From contig CAZUXY010000029.1 in the NCBI GenBank assembly GCA_964624235.1, positions 1 through 60,545 of the forward strand: 60,545 nt of DNA, given 5' to 3'. The notes under the pieces are model-generated. The model searched no databases. It saw nothing but the letters and a program-made list of their open reading frames with translations, and was not told where the DNA came from. Made by a program: the position numbers and the translations under genes. This document shows, piece by piece, positions 25,827 to 34,349 of the stretch (position 1 is the first letter of the stretch; each line of letters opens with the position of its first letter). The stretch is from CAZUXY01 sp964624235. Its GTDB lineage: Bacteria > Spirochaetota > UBA4802 > UBA5368.

Positions 25827-27035
25827 TTGGACCTTTTTGATAAGTGTTACAATTTCACGCTGGCAGATGAAATCAAGAAAATGGGACTTTATCCATATTT
25901 CCATCCTATATCTGAAAACGACGGGCCTGTGGTCTTTATGAATAACATGCGGATGGTTATGGCGGGGTCAAATAATTACCTGGGGCTGACCGCGGATCCC
26001 AGGGTAAAAGAAGCCTCAATGGCGGCACTCAAAAAATACGGTACCGGCTGCTCCGGTTCAAGGCTGCTCAACGGTACTCTCGACATACACCTACAGCTTG
26101 AGGAACAGCTTGCTGATTTCGTGGGAAAGGAATCCGCCCTGCTTTTCAGCACCGGTTTTCAGACTAATCAGGGCGGAATTGTTCCGATGATAAAAAAAGG
26201 AGAGTATATTATTTCCGATACGGAAAATCATTCCAGCATAATCCAGGGCGTTCTTATCGCCAAAAGCCTGTGCGATGAACGCATACTCGTGAAATACAAC
26301 CACAATGACATGAAAGACCTTGAAGAGAAGATATCCCAATTGCCACTCGACGCGGGAAAACTCATAGTAACTGATGGTGTTTTCAGCATGAACGGCACTA
26401 TCGTCAATCTTCCTGAACTGGTTGTCATTGCAAAAAAGTACAACGCGCGCGTAATGCTCGATGACGCCCATTCTCTCGGGGTTATCGGCAAAAACGGCCG
26501 CGGTACGGCAAGTCAATTTGATCTTACAGGATCAGTTGACATGATCATGGGTACTTTCAGTAAGAGTTTTGCCTCACAGGGCGGTTTCATCGCGTCTGAA
26601 AAAGCGGTTATAAACTTTTTAAAACACCATTCTCCGGCATGTATTTTCAGTGCCAGCATGTCTCCGGCCCAGGTCGCGACGGTAATAAAATCACTCGAGA
26701 TCATCAAGTCGGAACCAGAACGGATTGAAAAACTGCATTATAACGCCATGAAAGTCCGTAACGGGCTTAAAGCCCTCGGGTTTAACGTTCTTGATGGTGA
26801 TACACCGATAGTACCGATAATTATAGGTGATGATTTTGTTACATTCAAATTCTGGCGTTTGCTTTTCGATAACGGTGTATTTACCAATCCCATAGTGTTT
26901 CCCGCCACACCAAAGGGCATGCAGCTGATTCGTCTCAGTTTCATGGCCACACACGAGGAAGAGCATCTTGATTACGTTCTTGAACAGTTTAAAAAAATCG
27001 GTAAAGAAATAAATATACTACACAGTGTTGCATGA
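25827..27035 (+). CDS. PLP-dependent alpha-oxoamine synthase, serine palmitoyltransferase-like
   Basis: The 402-residue enzyme belongs to the AONS/KBL/SPT group, which condenses an amino acid with an acyl-CoA. Visible residues are H135 (ENHSS, ring stacking), LDDAHSLG at 211-218 (PLP nitrogen) and K246 in GTFSKSFAS (Schiff base). The GTFSKSFAS form and the DGVFSMNGTIVNLPE stretch look closer to bacterial serine palmitoyltransferase than to BioF or Kbl. This suggests sphingolipid or related long-chain base synthesis, but KBL/BioF activity cannot be excluded. The start is TTG with GGAGG ten bases upstream. A terminator follows. Confidence 0.82.
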   Translation: MDLFDKCYNFTLADEIKKMGLYPYFHPISENDGPVVFMNNMRMVMAGSNNYLGLTADPRVKEASMAALKKYGTGCSGSRLLNGTLDIHLQLEEQLADFVGKESALLFSTGFQTNQGGIVPMIKKGEYIISDTENHSSIIQGVLIAKSLCDERILVKYNHNDMKDLEEKISQLPLDAGKLIVTDGVFSMNGTIVNLPELVVIAKKYNARVMLDDAHSLGVIGKNGRGTASQFDLTGSVDMIMGTFSKSFASQGGFIASEKAVINFLKHHSPACIFSASMSPAQVATVIKSLEIIKSEPERIEKLHYNAMKVRNGLKALGFNVLDGDTPIVPIIIGDDFVTFKFWRLLFDNGVFTNPIVFPATPKGMQLIRLSFMATHEEEHLDYVLEQFKKIGKEINILHSVA

Positions 27036-27041
27036 CTTTAT

Positions 27042-27076
27042 CGCCTCCACCAGTTTTATCGGTGGAGGCGTTCCTT
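27042..27076 (+). terminator. Terminator after the PLP enzyme gene
   Basis: A perfect 10-bp stem (27042-27051 with 27061-27070, CGCCTCCACC/GGTGGAGGCG) encloses a 9-base loop and is followed by a modest T-rich tail. Confidence 0.75.
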
Positions 27077-27113
27077 ATATCTCTGGCTTGAATCTAGAGG
27101 GAAATAACACTCA

Positions 27114-28484
27114 TTATAAAAATTGAAATCCTTTTTCGAATACCTTCAAGCAGGCTCCCACCGCATCATTATCATATAAAACGCCCCGGTTCTTTGATAT
27201 TTCATCCAGGGATATTTCGATTCCGAGTGCCGGTCGATACGGCCTGTGTGAAGCCATTGCTTCCACCACATCTGCTACAGTAATTATACGCGCTTCTATA
27301 AATATATCATCACCCTTTAATCCCATGGGATACCCACTGCCGTCCATTTTCTCATGATGCTGCAGAACGATTGATGCTACAGGCCATGGAAAATCAATGT
27401 TTTTTAAAATTTCATAACCCGTCTGCGAATGCGTTTTTATAATCTGAAACTCAAGATTTGATAATCTGCCAGGTTTGCTTAATATCTCGGCGGGAACCGA
27501 AATTTTACCCAGATCATGGATCACCCCTGCCATTCTGATTCCATCAATCTGATCTTCACCAAGCCCCATCTCCTCAGCTATGGTTCGCGCCAGGTTGGTA
27601 ACCCTTCGTTGGTGCCCCGCGGTATAAGGGTCTCTCGCTTCCACCGCATACGCCATTGCGTCTATAATCGCATTCATGGAATGCCGTAATTTCGTGTGTG
27701 TTTTTTTTTTTACCAGCTCCGCGGCTTTCTGCAGTTTAATAACACGCAATACAAAAACGACTCCGGTTATGATACCCGCATTGTTTGTAATCGGCGATAT
27801 GCCCATTGTTACGGGTATCTTCGCTCCCTGGCGGTTCAACAACAGCGCTTCCCGGTTATGTTCAAACGTTCCTCCCGCAAGGACCTGTTGTACCGGATCA
27901 TTTATATACTCCCCTGTATGCTCATCCACAAATTTCATAAGAGATAAAAGATCCCTGCCTAATACATCCTCCTGCGTCCATCCCGTCAGAACCTCAGCCG
28001 CGGTATTCATCAATATCACTGAACGACCGATGTCGGTGCTAATAACCGCATCCCCGATGCTTTTCAGTGTGGTGGCCAGCCATCTTTCGAATTTTTTCAG
28101 TTTGCTCTCCATCTGATGTTTGTACAACGCCATCTCGATGGCGGTATGCAGGTCCTTACCGTTAAAAGGTTTCAGGACATATCCATAGGGTTCAGATATC
28201 TTGGCACGCTGTATGGTTACTTCATCCGAGTAGGCACTTAAAAAAATAACCGGTATATCAATCCTGTCTTTAACAATACGTGCCGCGTCAACTCCATCCA
28301 TATCACCTTCGAGCATAATATCCATCAGGATGAGATCCGGCATCAACTCGGCGGCTCTGTCGACAATCTCCTCACCCCTGGTCATTATGGATAATACTTC
28401 ATACCCCAGTCCTTCAAGGGTGTTTTTAATGTCCATGGCGACAATTCTTTCATCCTCAACAACAACGATCTGTTTGGCTTTCAT
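27114..28484 (-). CDS. Response regulator with PAS and HD-GYP domains
   Basis: The 456-residue protein has a receiver (residues 1-120; acidic pocket E10/D11, phospho-acceptor D55, K105), a PAS domain (about 135-250) and an HD-GYP domain (about 270-440). The last has HDLGK at 323-327 and HHEKMDGSGYP at 376-386, so the metal and GYP motifs are intact and c-di-GMP phosphodiesterase activity is expected. The cognate kinase is not adjacent. AGGGTGACGG precedes the ATG. It is a possible sink for the c-di-GMP sensed by the PilZ, ComFB and MshEN-like proteins. Confidence 0.92.
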   Translation of the reverse strand: MKAKQIVVVEDERIVAMDIKNTLEGLGYEVLSIMTRGEEIVDRAAELMPDLILMDIMLEGDMDGVDAARIVKDRIDIPVIFLSAYSDEVTIQRAKISEPYGYVLKPFNGKDLHTAIEMALYKHQMESKLKKFERWLATTLKSIGDAVISTDIGRSVILMNTAAEVLTGWTQEDVLGRDLLSLMKFVDEHTGEYINDPVQQVLAGGTFEHNREALLLNRQGAKIPVTMGISPITNNAGIITGVVFVLRVIKLQKAAELVKKKTHTKLRHSMNAIIDAMAYAVEARDPYTAGHQRRVTNLARTIAEEMGLGEDQIDGIRMAGVIHDLGKISVPAEILSKPGRLSNLEFQIIKTHSQTGYEILKNIDFPWPVASIVLQHHEKMDGSGYPMGLKGDDIFIEARIITVADVVEAMASHRPYRPALGIEISLDEISKNRGVLYDNDAVGACLKVFEKGFQFL

Positions 28485-28792
28485 CCGTCACCCTGCTATC
28501 CGGTTGAAGACATATTTACCCGCAATACGGCCATTAATTATTATAATAATAACATTTTAATATCAACAATATTAAAGGAACCTCTAATAATTAACAAAAT
28601 TAGTAATACGGTCATCTTAACTCCTGAATTTTCGAAGAGACATAATAGCACCAATCTAATTTTTAAAGGTTGCCTTAATGCAAATGGAGTATCGTAAGCT
28701 AGGTTCAATCCAGGCGAATAATATATACCATAAATTATTTATTATAATTACCATTTAACTACAGCATTTACCGGACACTGTTCCTGCCTGTA
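28485..28792. other. Intergenic region, nothing recognised
   Basis: This 308-base AT-rich stretch lies upstream of the HD-GYP gene and downstream of the DUF2156 gene. I see no RNA gene, terminator or small coding region. Confidence 0.4.
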
Positions 28793-29647
28793 TCATTTTC
28801 TCAATCGCACCCTGTATTTCCTGATCATTTTGTCCGGTATATACGACGACTTGGCTTGCCGCAACGGCAGCTTCCCAAGATCCTGCTCGAAGTTGACATA
28901 TTCATAATGAGTTCCCAGAACCCTGGCACAGTTGTTGTACATGAACTGGTATATCCCTTTAAATTTTCGAAGTCCTTTCGCGAAATGCAGTGCGAACATG
29001 GACGGATTAATTTCTTCACCCAGAATAAAACCAGCAGGTTCTTTGTCGGCGTAATATATACCGCCGCATAATATCAGTTCATCCTGAAGAAGAATAGCCT
29101 CGCGACAGGGGTAATAGTCGGTATCTTTCCCGGATATTCCCATTTCATCCTGCCACATGTCCAGAATCCTGAATGCATCATCTCTTCTCCCCTTCAGGAG
29201 GGGATATTCCTGGTGAGAATGTGTGTCATAAAACTGGTATAGAAGGTTCCTCTTGCTGTGAAGTTTTTTCCCCTGATAAGTCGATATTTTTTGTGTGGTG
29301 TATACGTAATCCATATCGCCATCCAGAAATTCAAAATCATATATATCCGGATCGAAGATTTTTAACCATTCCTCATCTATCGGGAATAACGTACCATGCT
29401 CCCTGATCAAGTCGTTCAGAAATGCCCTGTCCGCCTTCTGTAGATCGAAAATCGGCATCACATAGGGCGTACCATCGTAAGCTACACCCTTGATCAGTAT
29501 TTCACTGTTCATGATTACTTCATATTGATGTACGTCCCTGAACAGGTACAGGTTGGCAAAGGTGTATTCCGAAATGTCCGTATCCATATCTTTTAATTTT
29601 CCATACAGCAGCGTCACATGGTCAAGGCTGAGTTTTTCTTTATTCAT
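28793..29647 (-). CDS. DUF2156 (lysyltransferase C-terminal-like, GNAT-fold) protein
   Basis: The 284-residue soluble protein matches the DUF2156 family: residues ANLYLFRD near 26-33, YTTQKISTYQGKKLHSKRNLLYQF near 115-138 (quoted in part) and a C-terminal YVNFEQDLGKLPLRQAKSSY segment. The domain is the catalytic part of phosphatidylglycerol lysyltransferases, a double GNAT fold, but the membrane flippase half is missing here. It overlaps the end of the MATE transporter gene by eight bases, so the two are translationally coupled. The substrate is unknown. Confidence 0.88.
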   Translation of the reverse strand: MNKEKLSLDHVTLLYGKLKDMDTDISEYTFANLYLFRDVHQYEVIMNSEILIKGVAYDGTPYVMPIFDLQKADRAFLNDLIREHGTLFPIDEEWLKIFDPDIYDFEFLDGDMDYVYTTQKISTYQGKKLHSKRNLLYQFYDTHSHQEYPLLKGRRDDAFRILDMWQDEMGISGKDTDYYPCREAILLQDELILCGGIYYADKEPAGFILGEEINPSMFALHFAKGLRKFKGIYQFMYNNCARVLGTHYEYVNFEQDLGKLPLRQAKSSYIPDKMIRKYRVRLRK

Positions 29648-30977
29648 GATAAATCCATCTTCTCCTGAAATATCTAATGGTTATTATTATCGCATGTACA
29701 AATATGGATGAGTTCATTGACCACCAGATTGCGGATGCGCCGAGTGACAAGGTAATACCCAGCAGGTACCCGAGCGGCAGCCTGACCGCCCACTGACTGA
29801 AAATAACGATCCGCATGACCCCACGTGTATCACCCGCGCCATTCAGTCCTCCTCCCAGTATTACCGCCCATGCCATGAAGGGTTCACTTATCATGCTGAT
29901 ATAAAGATAACGAACACATTCTTCGATAACCGCACCGTTGTCTGAAAGCAGACCTGCAAGTCCGACCGCATTAATGATTACTATAATGGTTAATATTGTT
30001 ATTATTAGAACACCCAGGAAAGCGGTACTCAGGCCAGACCTGAAAACATCATGGTATCTTTTTTCACCCAGCATATTGCCGATGATTACAGCATTTGCCT
30101 GATTAAGGGCAAATGCAGGTAAAAATATCGCAGCCTCTATTCTCAATCCGTTGGTTAGAGCCGCCAGAGTTTCAATGTTGCGTTGCGGAAGCGATCCTAC
30201 TATCAAGAACAAAACGGCGGAACCGGTCTGCCATGCAATCTGCAGAAGTCCTGAAGGCCATCCTATGCTGGTAATGCGCTTCAATACAGATATAGAAAAG
30301 AGGTGTTTTCCAGTAAATGATTTTTTTAAATGGTACAGGTTTATACCGCACCCAACGGCGACACTGCATGCAGTAGACATTGCTATTCCCAAAAACCCCA
30401 GTGGCGTGCAGAAGACAAAATAGAAATTCAGACCGATATTCAACAGGCAGATAGCACCCATGGTAATTACCGAATGCAGAAGCATCTTTGTTGAGCGCAG
30501 TACGGCATTGGTGATTATCAGCAGGTAATGAAAAACCAGACCACCCGCGTAAATTTGCACAAGAGGAATGCCTGCGGTTTTTAGCGCGTCCGGTACCGCC
30601 AGCAGACCTATTACCAGGGGGGAAAGTAAAATCCCTGAAACACCCAAGAGCACACCCGAAATACCGGAGACCACCGTTAATGTGTAGACCGAGTCTTCCA
30701 GAAGCCTGCGGTTCCCTGAGGCAAAGAGGCGTGAAATTACCGATACGGCACCGATGCTCAACGCGTTGGCGATTACGATGAAAATAAAATAAATCTGTGA
30801 TACGAATCCTACGGATGCCTGGACTTCCTTGCTGATTTTACCGGCAATATACACGTCAGTCAGGTTTATCAAAAAGTCAAAAGACATGATCAGGATCATC
30901 GGCCATGACACCGACCAGCTGTGCTTTAAATAAAACACAATCTGTTCTCTATTAGATAATTGATGACTGGCTCTCAT
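29640..30977 (-). CDS. MATE family efflux transporter
   Basis: The 445-residue protein has twelve predicted membrane helices in two homologous halves. Typical MATE features are SWPMILIMSFDFLINLTDVYIAG in helix 1 (quoted in part) and WAVILGGGLNGAGDTRG in the second half. It exports drugs or cationic metabolites using sodium or proton gradients. The ribosome site is weak. It is first in an operon with the DUF2156 gene, suggesting a shared substrate or a link to lipid modification. Confidence 0.92.
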   Translation of the reverse strand: MRASHQLSNREQIVFYLKHSWSVSWPMILIMSFDFLINLTDVYIAGKISKEVQASVGFVSQIYFIFIVIANALSIGAVSVISRLFASGNRRLLEDSVYTLTVVSGISGVLLGVSGILLSPLVIGLLAVPDALKTAGIPLVQIYAGGLVFHYLLIITNAVLRSTKMLLHSVITMGAICLLNIGLNFYFVFCTPLGFLGIAMSTACSVAVGCGINLYHLKKSFTGKHLFSISVLKRITSIGWPSGLLQIAWQTGSAVLFLIVGSLPQRNIETLAALTNGLRIEAAIFLPAFALNQANAVIIGNMLGEKRYHDVFRSGLSTAFLGVLIITILTIIVIINAVGLAGLLSDNGAVIEECVRYLYISMISEPFMAWAVILGGGLNGAGDTRGVMRIVIFSQWAVRLPLGYLLGITLSLGASAIWWSMNSSIFVHAIIITIRYFRRRWIYHE

Positions 30978-31088
30978 GTTATTTATTCAATTTTTCATAA
31001 AGGTCAAACTATAGTGTGTACCTTCACAATTTCAACATAAATGCGGTATTACAAAAATTTAGCGCAGTTATGAAATCAGTATTTTTCT

Positions 31089-31130
31089 TTGACTTTAATA
31101 TTATTTAACCTTAATACTTATATTAGTATT
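31089..31130 (+). promoter_or_regulatory. Candidate promoter and inverted repeat upstream of selenoperoxiredoxin
   Basis: TTGACT (31089-31094) and TAATAC (31112-31117) are spaced by 17 bases. An inverted repeat AATACT-N6-AGTATT (31113-31130) overlaps the -10, a position suited to a repressor. It is not a canonical PerR or OxyR site. Confidence 0.45.
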
Positions 31131-31186
31131 GAACATTCAATGGATTAGCCCCAAGGCAGCATAACAAATTTACAGGAGGTGTTCTT

Positions 31187-31909
31187 ATGGCTGAAGAAGT
31201 CGCGGCTGGTTGTGCCCGACCTACCGGAGGGCCAGTGGGCGAAGATCCGGTTCTGCTTGAATCCTCCCCAGAGGAGAAACCCGTAAAAAAGGAGGTGAGT
31301 ATGATACGCGTAGGTAAAAAAGCGCCGGATTTCATGGCGCCGGGGTATCACAAAGGAAAGTTCATCAGCACCAAACTTTCCGATTATCTCGGGAAATGGG
31401 TCGTTCTTTGTTTCTATCCGGGTGATTTCACCTTTGTTTGAGCTACTGAAGTGGCGGCAGTTGCCGTCGAGTATCCCGAGTATCAGAAACTGGGCGTAGA
31501 ATTATTGTCTATGAGTGTAGATAGTATTTTTGTACATAAGATGTGGGATGATAACGAGCTTTCGAAAATGGTTAAGGGAGGGATCCCGTTCCCCATGCTT
31601 TCAGACGCCGGCGGAAAGGTCGGCGCAATTTACGGTATCTACGATGAAGATGCCGGGGTCGAAACCCGCGGCAGGTTTATCATTGATCCCGACGGGATCG
31701 TTCAAGGTTATGAAGTACTCACCCCACCGGTGGGACGAAATATAAGCGAAACCATGCGTCAGATTCAGGCTTTTCAACTGGTTCGTGCAAGCAAGGGAAC
31801 CCAGGCCACTCCTTCAGGCTGGAAACCCGGCAAGATGACCTTAAAACCAGGCCCTGATCTGGTCGGCAAGGTCTGGGAGATATGGAAAACCGATATGGCT
31901 TTTGATTGA
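31187..31909 (+). CDS. Selenocysteine-containing peroxiredoxin (AhpC/Prx1 type)
   Basis: The gene reads through an in-frame TGA at 31439-31441, exactly where peroxiredoxins have the peroxidatic Cys (FYPGDFTFV-Sec-ATE). Both halves are well conserved, and a hairpin fit for a bacterial SECIS follows, so the TGA is read as selenocysteine. The full product is 240 residues with Sec85. An internal ATG at 31301 with AAGGAGGTGA upstream would give 202 residues with Sec47, the usual position. The 5' ATG also has GGAGGT. The C-terminal resolving-Cys motif VCP is replaced by ATPSGW, so it is not a typical 2-Cys enzyme. It reduces peroxides in the cytoplasm. Confidence 0.9.
31442..31470 (+). promoter_or_regulatory. 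Candidate bacterial SECIS element
   Basis: Directly after the UGA, CGGC (31455-31458) and GCCG (31463-31466) pair around the loop AGTT, extended by G-U and G-C pairs. The loop G is 19 bases past the UGA, within the usual bacterial SECIS distance. SelB would recognise it. Confidence 0.65.
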
Positions 31910-31917
31910 GTGTAAAC

Positions 31918-31952
31918 AAGAGGCCGGCTCTTTTTTAAGCCGGCCTCTTTCT
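31918..31952. terminator. Bidirectional terminator between peroxiredoxin and receiver genes
   Basis: A perfect 12-bp stem (31918-31929 AAGAGGCCGGCT with 31938-31949) has an 8-base T-rich loop and a short T-rich tail. It sits between convergent genes. Confidence 0.85.
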
Positions 31953-31983
31953 GAATGTACTATCGTAAACAGTATTTAATATT

Positions 31984-32358
31984 CTACATTTTCAATGCTT
32001 TTTTAATGGTTGTTACCAGCGTATCGGGCGCAACGGGCTTCTGGAAGACCCCATCAAAGCCAAGCTTGTCGATTTCCACGTTGGTTGCGGTTGCCGAACC
32101 TATACTGCTCAACAGGTATACCGGAATCTCCGCGTCTTTCCTTCTTATTTCCTGTGCAACCTTTGTCCCTGCGTCTATCCTTTCCATCATCATATCGCAG
32201 AGTACAAGATCGCCCTTAACATTGTTTACCAGTTCTATCCCTTCTTCACCGCTCATCGCGGTTGCCGTATCGAACCCTTCAGCTTTAAGGATTGCCGTAA
32301 TGGAATCCAGGATATCCGGATCATCATCGATAATTAATATCATTTTTTTACCTGACAT
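31984..32358 (-). CDS. Single-domain response regulator (CheY-like receiver)
   Basis: From the ATG at 32358 (GAGGAG seven bases upstream; the GTG at 32364 is too close to it) the protein has 124 residues. It shows a complete receiver: IDDDPD acidic pocket, phospho-acceptor Asp in LVLCDMMM, the switch LSSIG and FQKPV Lys. No output domain follows. It lies about 18 bases after the hydrogenase protease gene on the same strand, so it is probably the last gene of the hox operon, a context I do not know from described systems. The partner kinase is unknown. Confidence 0.9.
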   Translation of the reverse strand: MSGKKMILIIDDDPDILDSITAILKAEGFDTATAMSGEEGIELVNNVKGDLVLCDMMMERIDAGTKVAQEIRRKDAEIPVYLLSSIGSATATNVEIDKLGFDGVFQKPVAPDTLVTTIKKALKM

Positions 32359-32376
32359 TTCCACGCTCCTCTTTAA

Positions 32377-32889
32377 TCATTTTGTCATTACTTTTTTTCC
32401 GGTAATTTCCGCTGCGGCACACTCCATGGATTCAAGTGATGATTGTGCATTCAGCGAAATAACAAAGTCAAACGCTTTTTCCAGATTGGCGGCCGCATTC
32501 ATAGAAAGAGCTTCTACCGTGTCCCATTCGTATCCCCGTATGGCCAGTATATACGCAGCTGGTGCTTTGTTAAATAACTCTTCACATAACGCCACCACAG
32601 AAGATGCCGGCATCGCATGAGTGGTAAACGCGATATCCCTGGATGACAAAACTCGTTTAAATTCAAAAGGTTCCTCCGCTTCAACTGAAGCATCGGCGAA
32701 AATAACCGCATTATACCGGGAGATTTCATAGGCGTCCTCTATATTGAGTTGATAATTTACCGCATACTCAAGGCCGTCTATATCCGTATCTTCCAGTCGT
32801 TTTGCCAGAGCGACTCCCAGACCGTCATCCTGTCTGCCCGGGTTGCCGTAACCGTAGAAAAGTGTTTTTATCTTTGTCGATGGATTCAT
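32377..32889 (-). CDS. hoxW: Hydrogenase maturation protease
   Basis: The 170-residue endopeptidase has the HycI/HyaD family motif GNPGRQDDG at 15-23, Asp66 (FADAS) and His91 (TTHAMP), the expected nickel-sensing ligands. It removes the C-terminal tail of the hydrogenase large subunit after nickel insertion. Its ATG overlaps the hoxH stop (ATGA), consistent with a dedicated role for HoxH. The symbol is given by function and context. Confidence 0.85.
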   Translation of the reverse strand: MNPSTKIKTLFYGYGNPGRQDDGLGVALAKRLEDTDIDGLEYAVNYQLNIEDAYEISRYNAVIFADASVEAEEPFEFKRVLSSRDIAFTTHAMPASSVVALCEELFNKAPAAYILAIRGYEWDTVEALSMNAAANLEKAFDFVISLNAQSSLESMECAAAEITGKKVMTK

Positions 32890-34337
32890 TTCATTCTCTT
32901 TTCAATCAGTTCCCCTCCTGAATCATACAGCGAAACCTCAAGAGGCATTTTCCCAAGAGCATGAGTAGCGCAGCTGAGACATGGATCATAGGCGCGTATC
33001 GCCACCTCCACCATGTTCAACATGCCTTCGGTAATTTCCTTCGACCCGCTGATATTGCGGGTAGCAACATAATTGACCGCCCTGTTCATGGGCTCGTTGT
33101 TATTGGTCGTTGATACTATAAGGTTGGCCATTTCTATCTGGTCATTCTCGTTGATCCTGTAATGATGGAAGAGTGTGCCCCTCGGCGCTTCCAGCAGACC
33201 CACGCCCTCATTGGTCTTTTTTCCTTTCGTCACCAGGTCATCTTTAAGAAGGTCTGGATCGTTAAGTAATTCCTTCATTAATTCAGCCGCATGCAATATT
33301 TCTATAAGCCGCGCCCAGTGCATGTGCATGGACATATTGTTCGGTTTACCACCTGTATAAGCCTTGAAAAGCTCGAACTCTTTCTGCGCCAGCGGTGAAG
33401 GGATGAAATCAACTACGTTCAGCCTGCCCAGAGGACCGACCGTGTACCATCCATCCTTCTTCCCTAAAGATTTAATATATGGAAACTTCATGTAACTCCA
33501 CGACCTGACCTCTTCGCCTATATATTTCAGGTAATCCTGATAGTCCACGTCATTGATTATTCTTTTCCCTTCGTGATCCACCGCACGCAATACCCCATGA
33601 TAAAAATCAAGGGCCCCGTCTTCACGGACCAGACTAAGGTGGTTGGAGGGGAATACGGAGAAGTTATCAATCATGTCTTTGTGTTTATTATGGTAATCTT
33701 TAAAGAAATCTACGGCGGCCTGGGACCATTCTATCATTTTATCAATATTAAGAGGATCCGCACCTTTAAGAAACTCATCCCTTTCTTCGCGACTGAGATT
33801 TTTATTTACACCCCCGGGGATTGCTGCGGTCCCGTGGATTTTCTTTCCCGCGGTGGCCCTGATGATCTCCTGGCCGAACTTTCTCATCATAACACCCTGC
33901 ACCGCCAGGTCTTTGTGATGCATCGCCACACCGATGACGTTGCGAACAGCGGGATCGGCGTCCACACCAAACAGCAGGTCAGGCGATACAAGATGAAAGA
34001 AATGCAACGCATGAGACTGGAACATCTGTCCGTAATGCATAAGCCTGCGCATTTTTTCAGCTGTCGGGGTAAGTCCACCCCCTGTACCCGCGCCCACGAT
34101 TACATCCATCGCTTTGGCAGCCGCGAGATGATGGCTGACCGGACAAATTCCACAGAGCCTTTGCACCAGTACCGGGGCTTCCCAGTACGGTCTGCCCTGC
34201 ACAAAACGTTCAAATCCCCTGAACTCAACAATATGAAACCTGGTGTCGGTCACCGCCCCTTTGGGGTCCAGCTGTATGGTTACTTTACCGTGTCCTTCTA
34301 CCCTGGTGACCGGTTCTATCGTAATTTTTCTAGCCAT
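32886..34337 (-). CDS. hoxH: NAD-linked [NiFe] hydrogenase large subunit
   Basis: The 483-residue catalytic subunit has the four nickel cysteines: C62 and C65 in RLCGICPVSH, and C453 and C456 in DPCLSCATH. His459 is followed by a 24-residue tail that the maturation protease removes. All four ligands are Cys, so it is not a NiFeSe enzyme. Sequence and the hoxFUYH order place it with group 3d bidirectional hydrogenases, which interconvert H2 and NADH in the cytoplasm. It is 12 bases downstream of hoxY. Confidence 0.95.
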   Translation of the reverse strand: MARKITIEPVTRVEGHGKVTIQLDPKGAVTDTRFHIVEFRGFERFVQGRPYWEAPVLVQRLCGICPVSHHLAAAKAMDVIVGAGTGGGLTPTAEKMRRLMHYGQMFQSHALHFFHLVSPDLLFGVDADPAVRNVIGVAMHHKDLAVQGVMMRKFGQEIIRATAGKKIHGTAAIPGGVNKNLSREERDEFLKGADPLNIDKMIEWSQAAVDFFKDYHNKHKDMIDNFSVFPSNHLSLVREDGALDFYHGVLRAVDHEGKRIINDVDYQDYLKYIGEEVRSWSYMKFPYIKSLGKKDGWYTVGPLGRLNVVDFIPSPLAQKEFELFKAYTGGKPNNMSMHMHWARLIEILHAAELMKELLNDPDLLKDDLVTKGKKTNEGVGLLEAPRGTLFHHYRINENDQIEMANLIVSTTNNNEPMNRAVNYVATRNISGSKEITEGMLNMVEVAIRAYDPCLSCATHALGKMPLEVSLYDSGGELIEKRMK

Positions 34338-34349
34338 TTCAATTCCCCT

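Noticed and set aside
31187..31909. Peroxiredoxin as a pseudogene broken by a stop codon
   Set aside because: The only stop is TGA exactly at the catalytic Cys, a SECIS-like hairpin follows, and the rest is intact and conserved.
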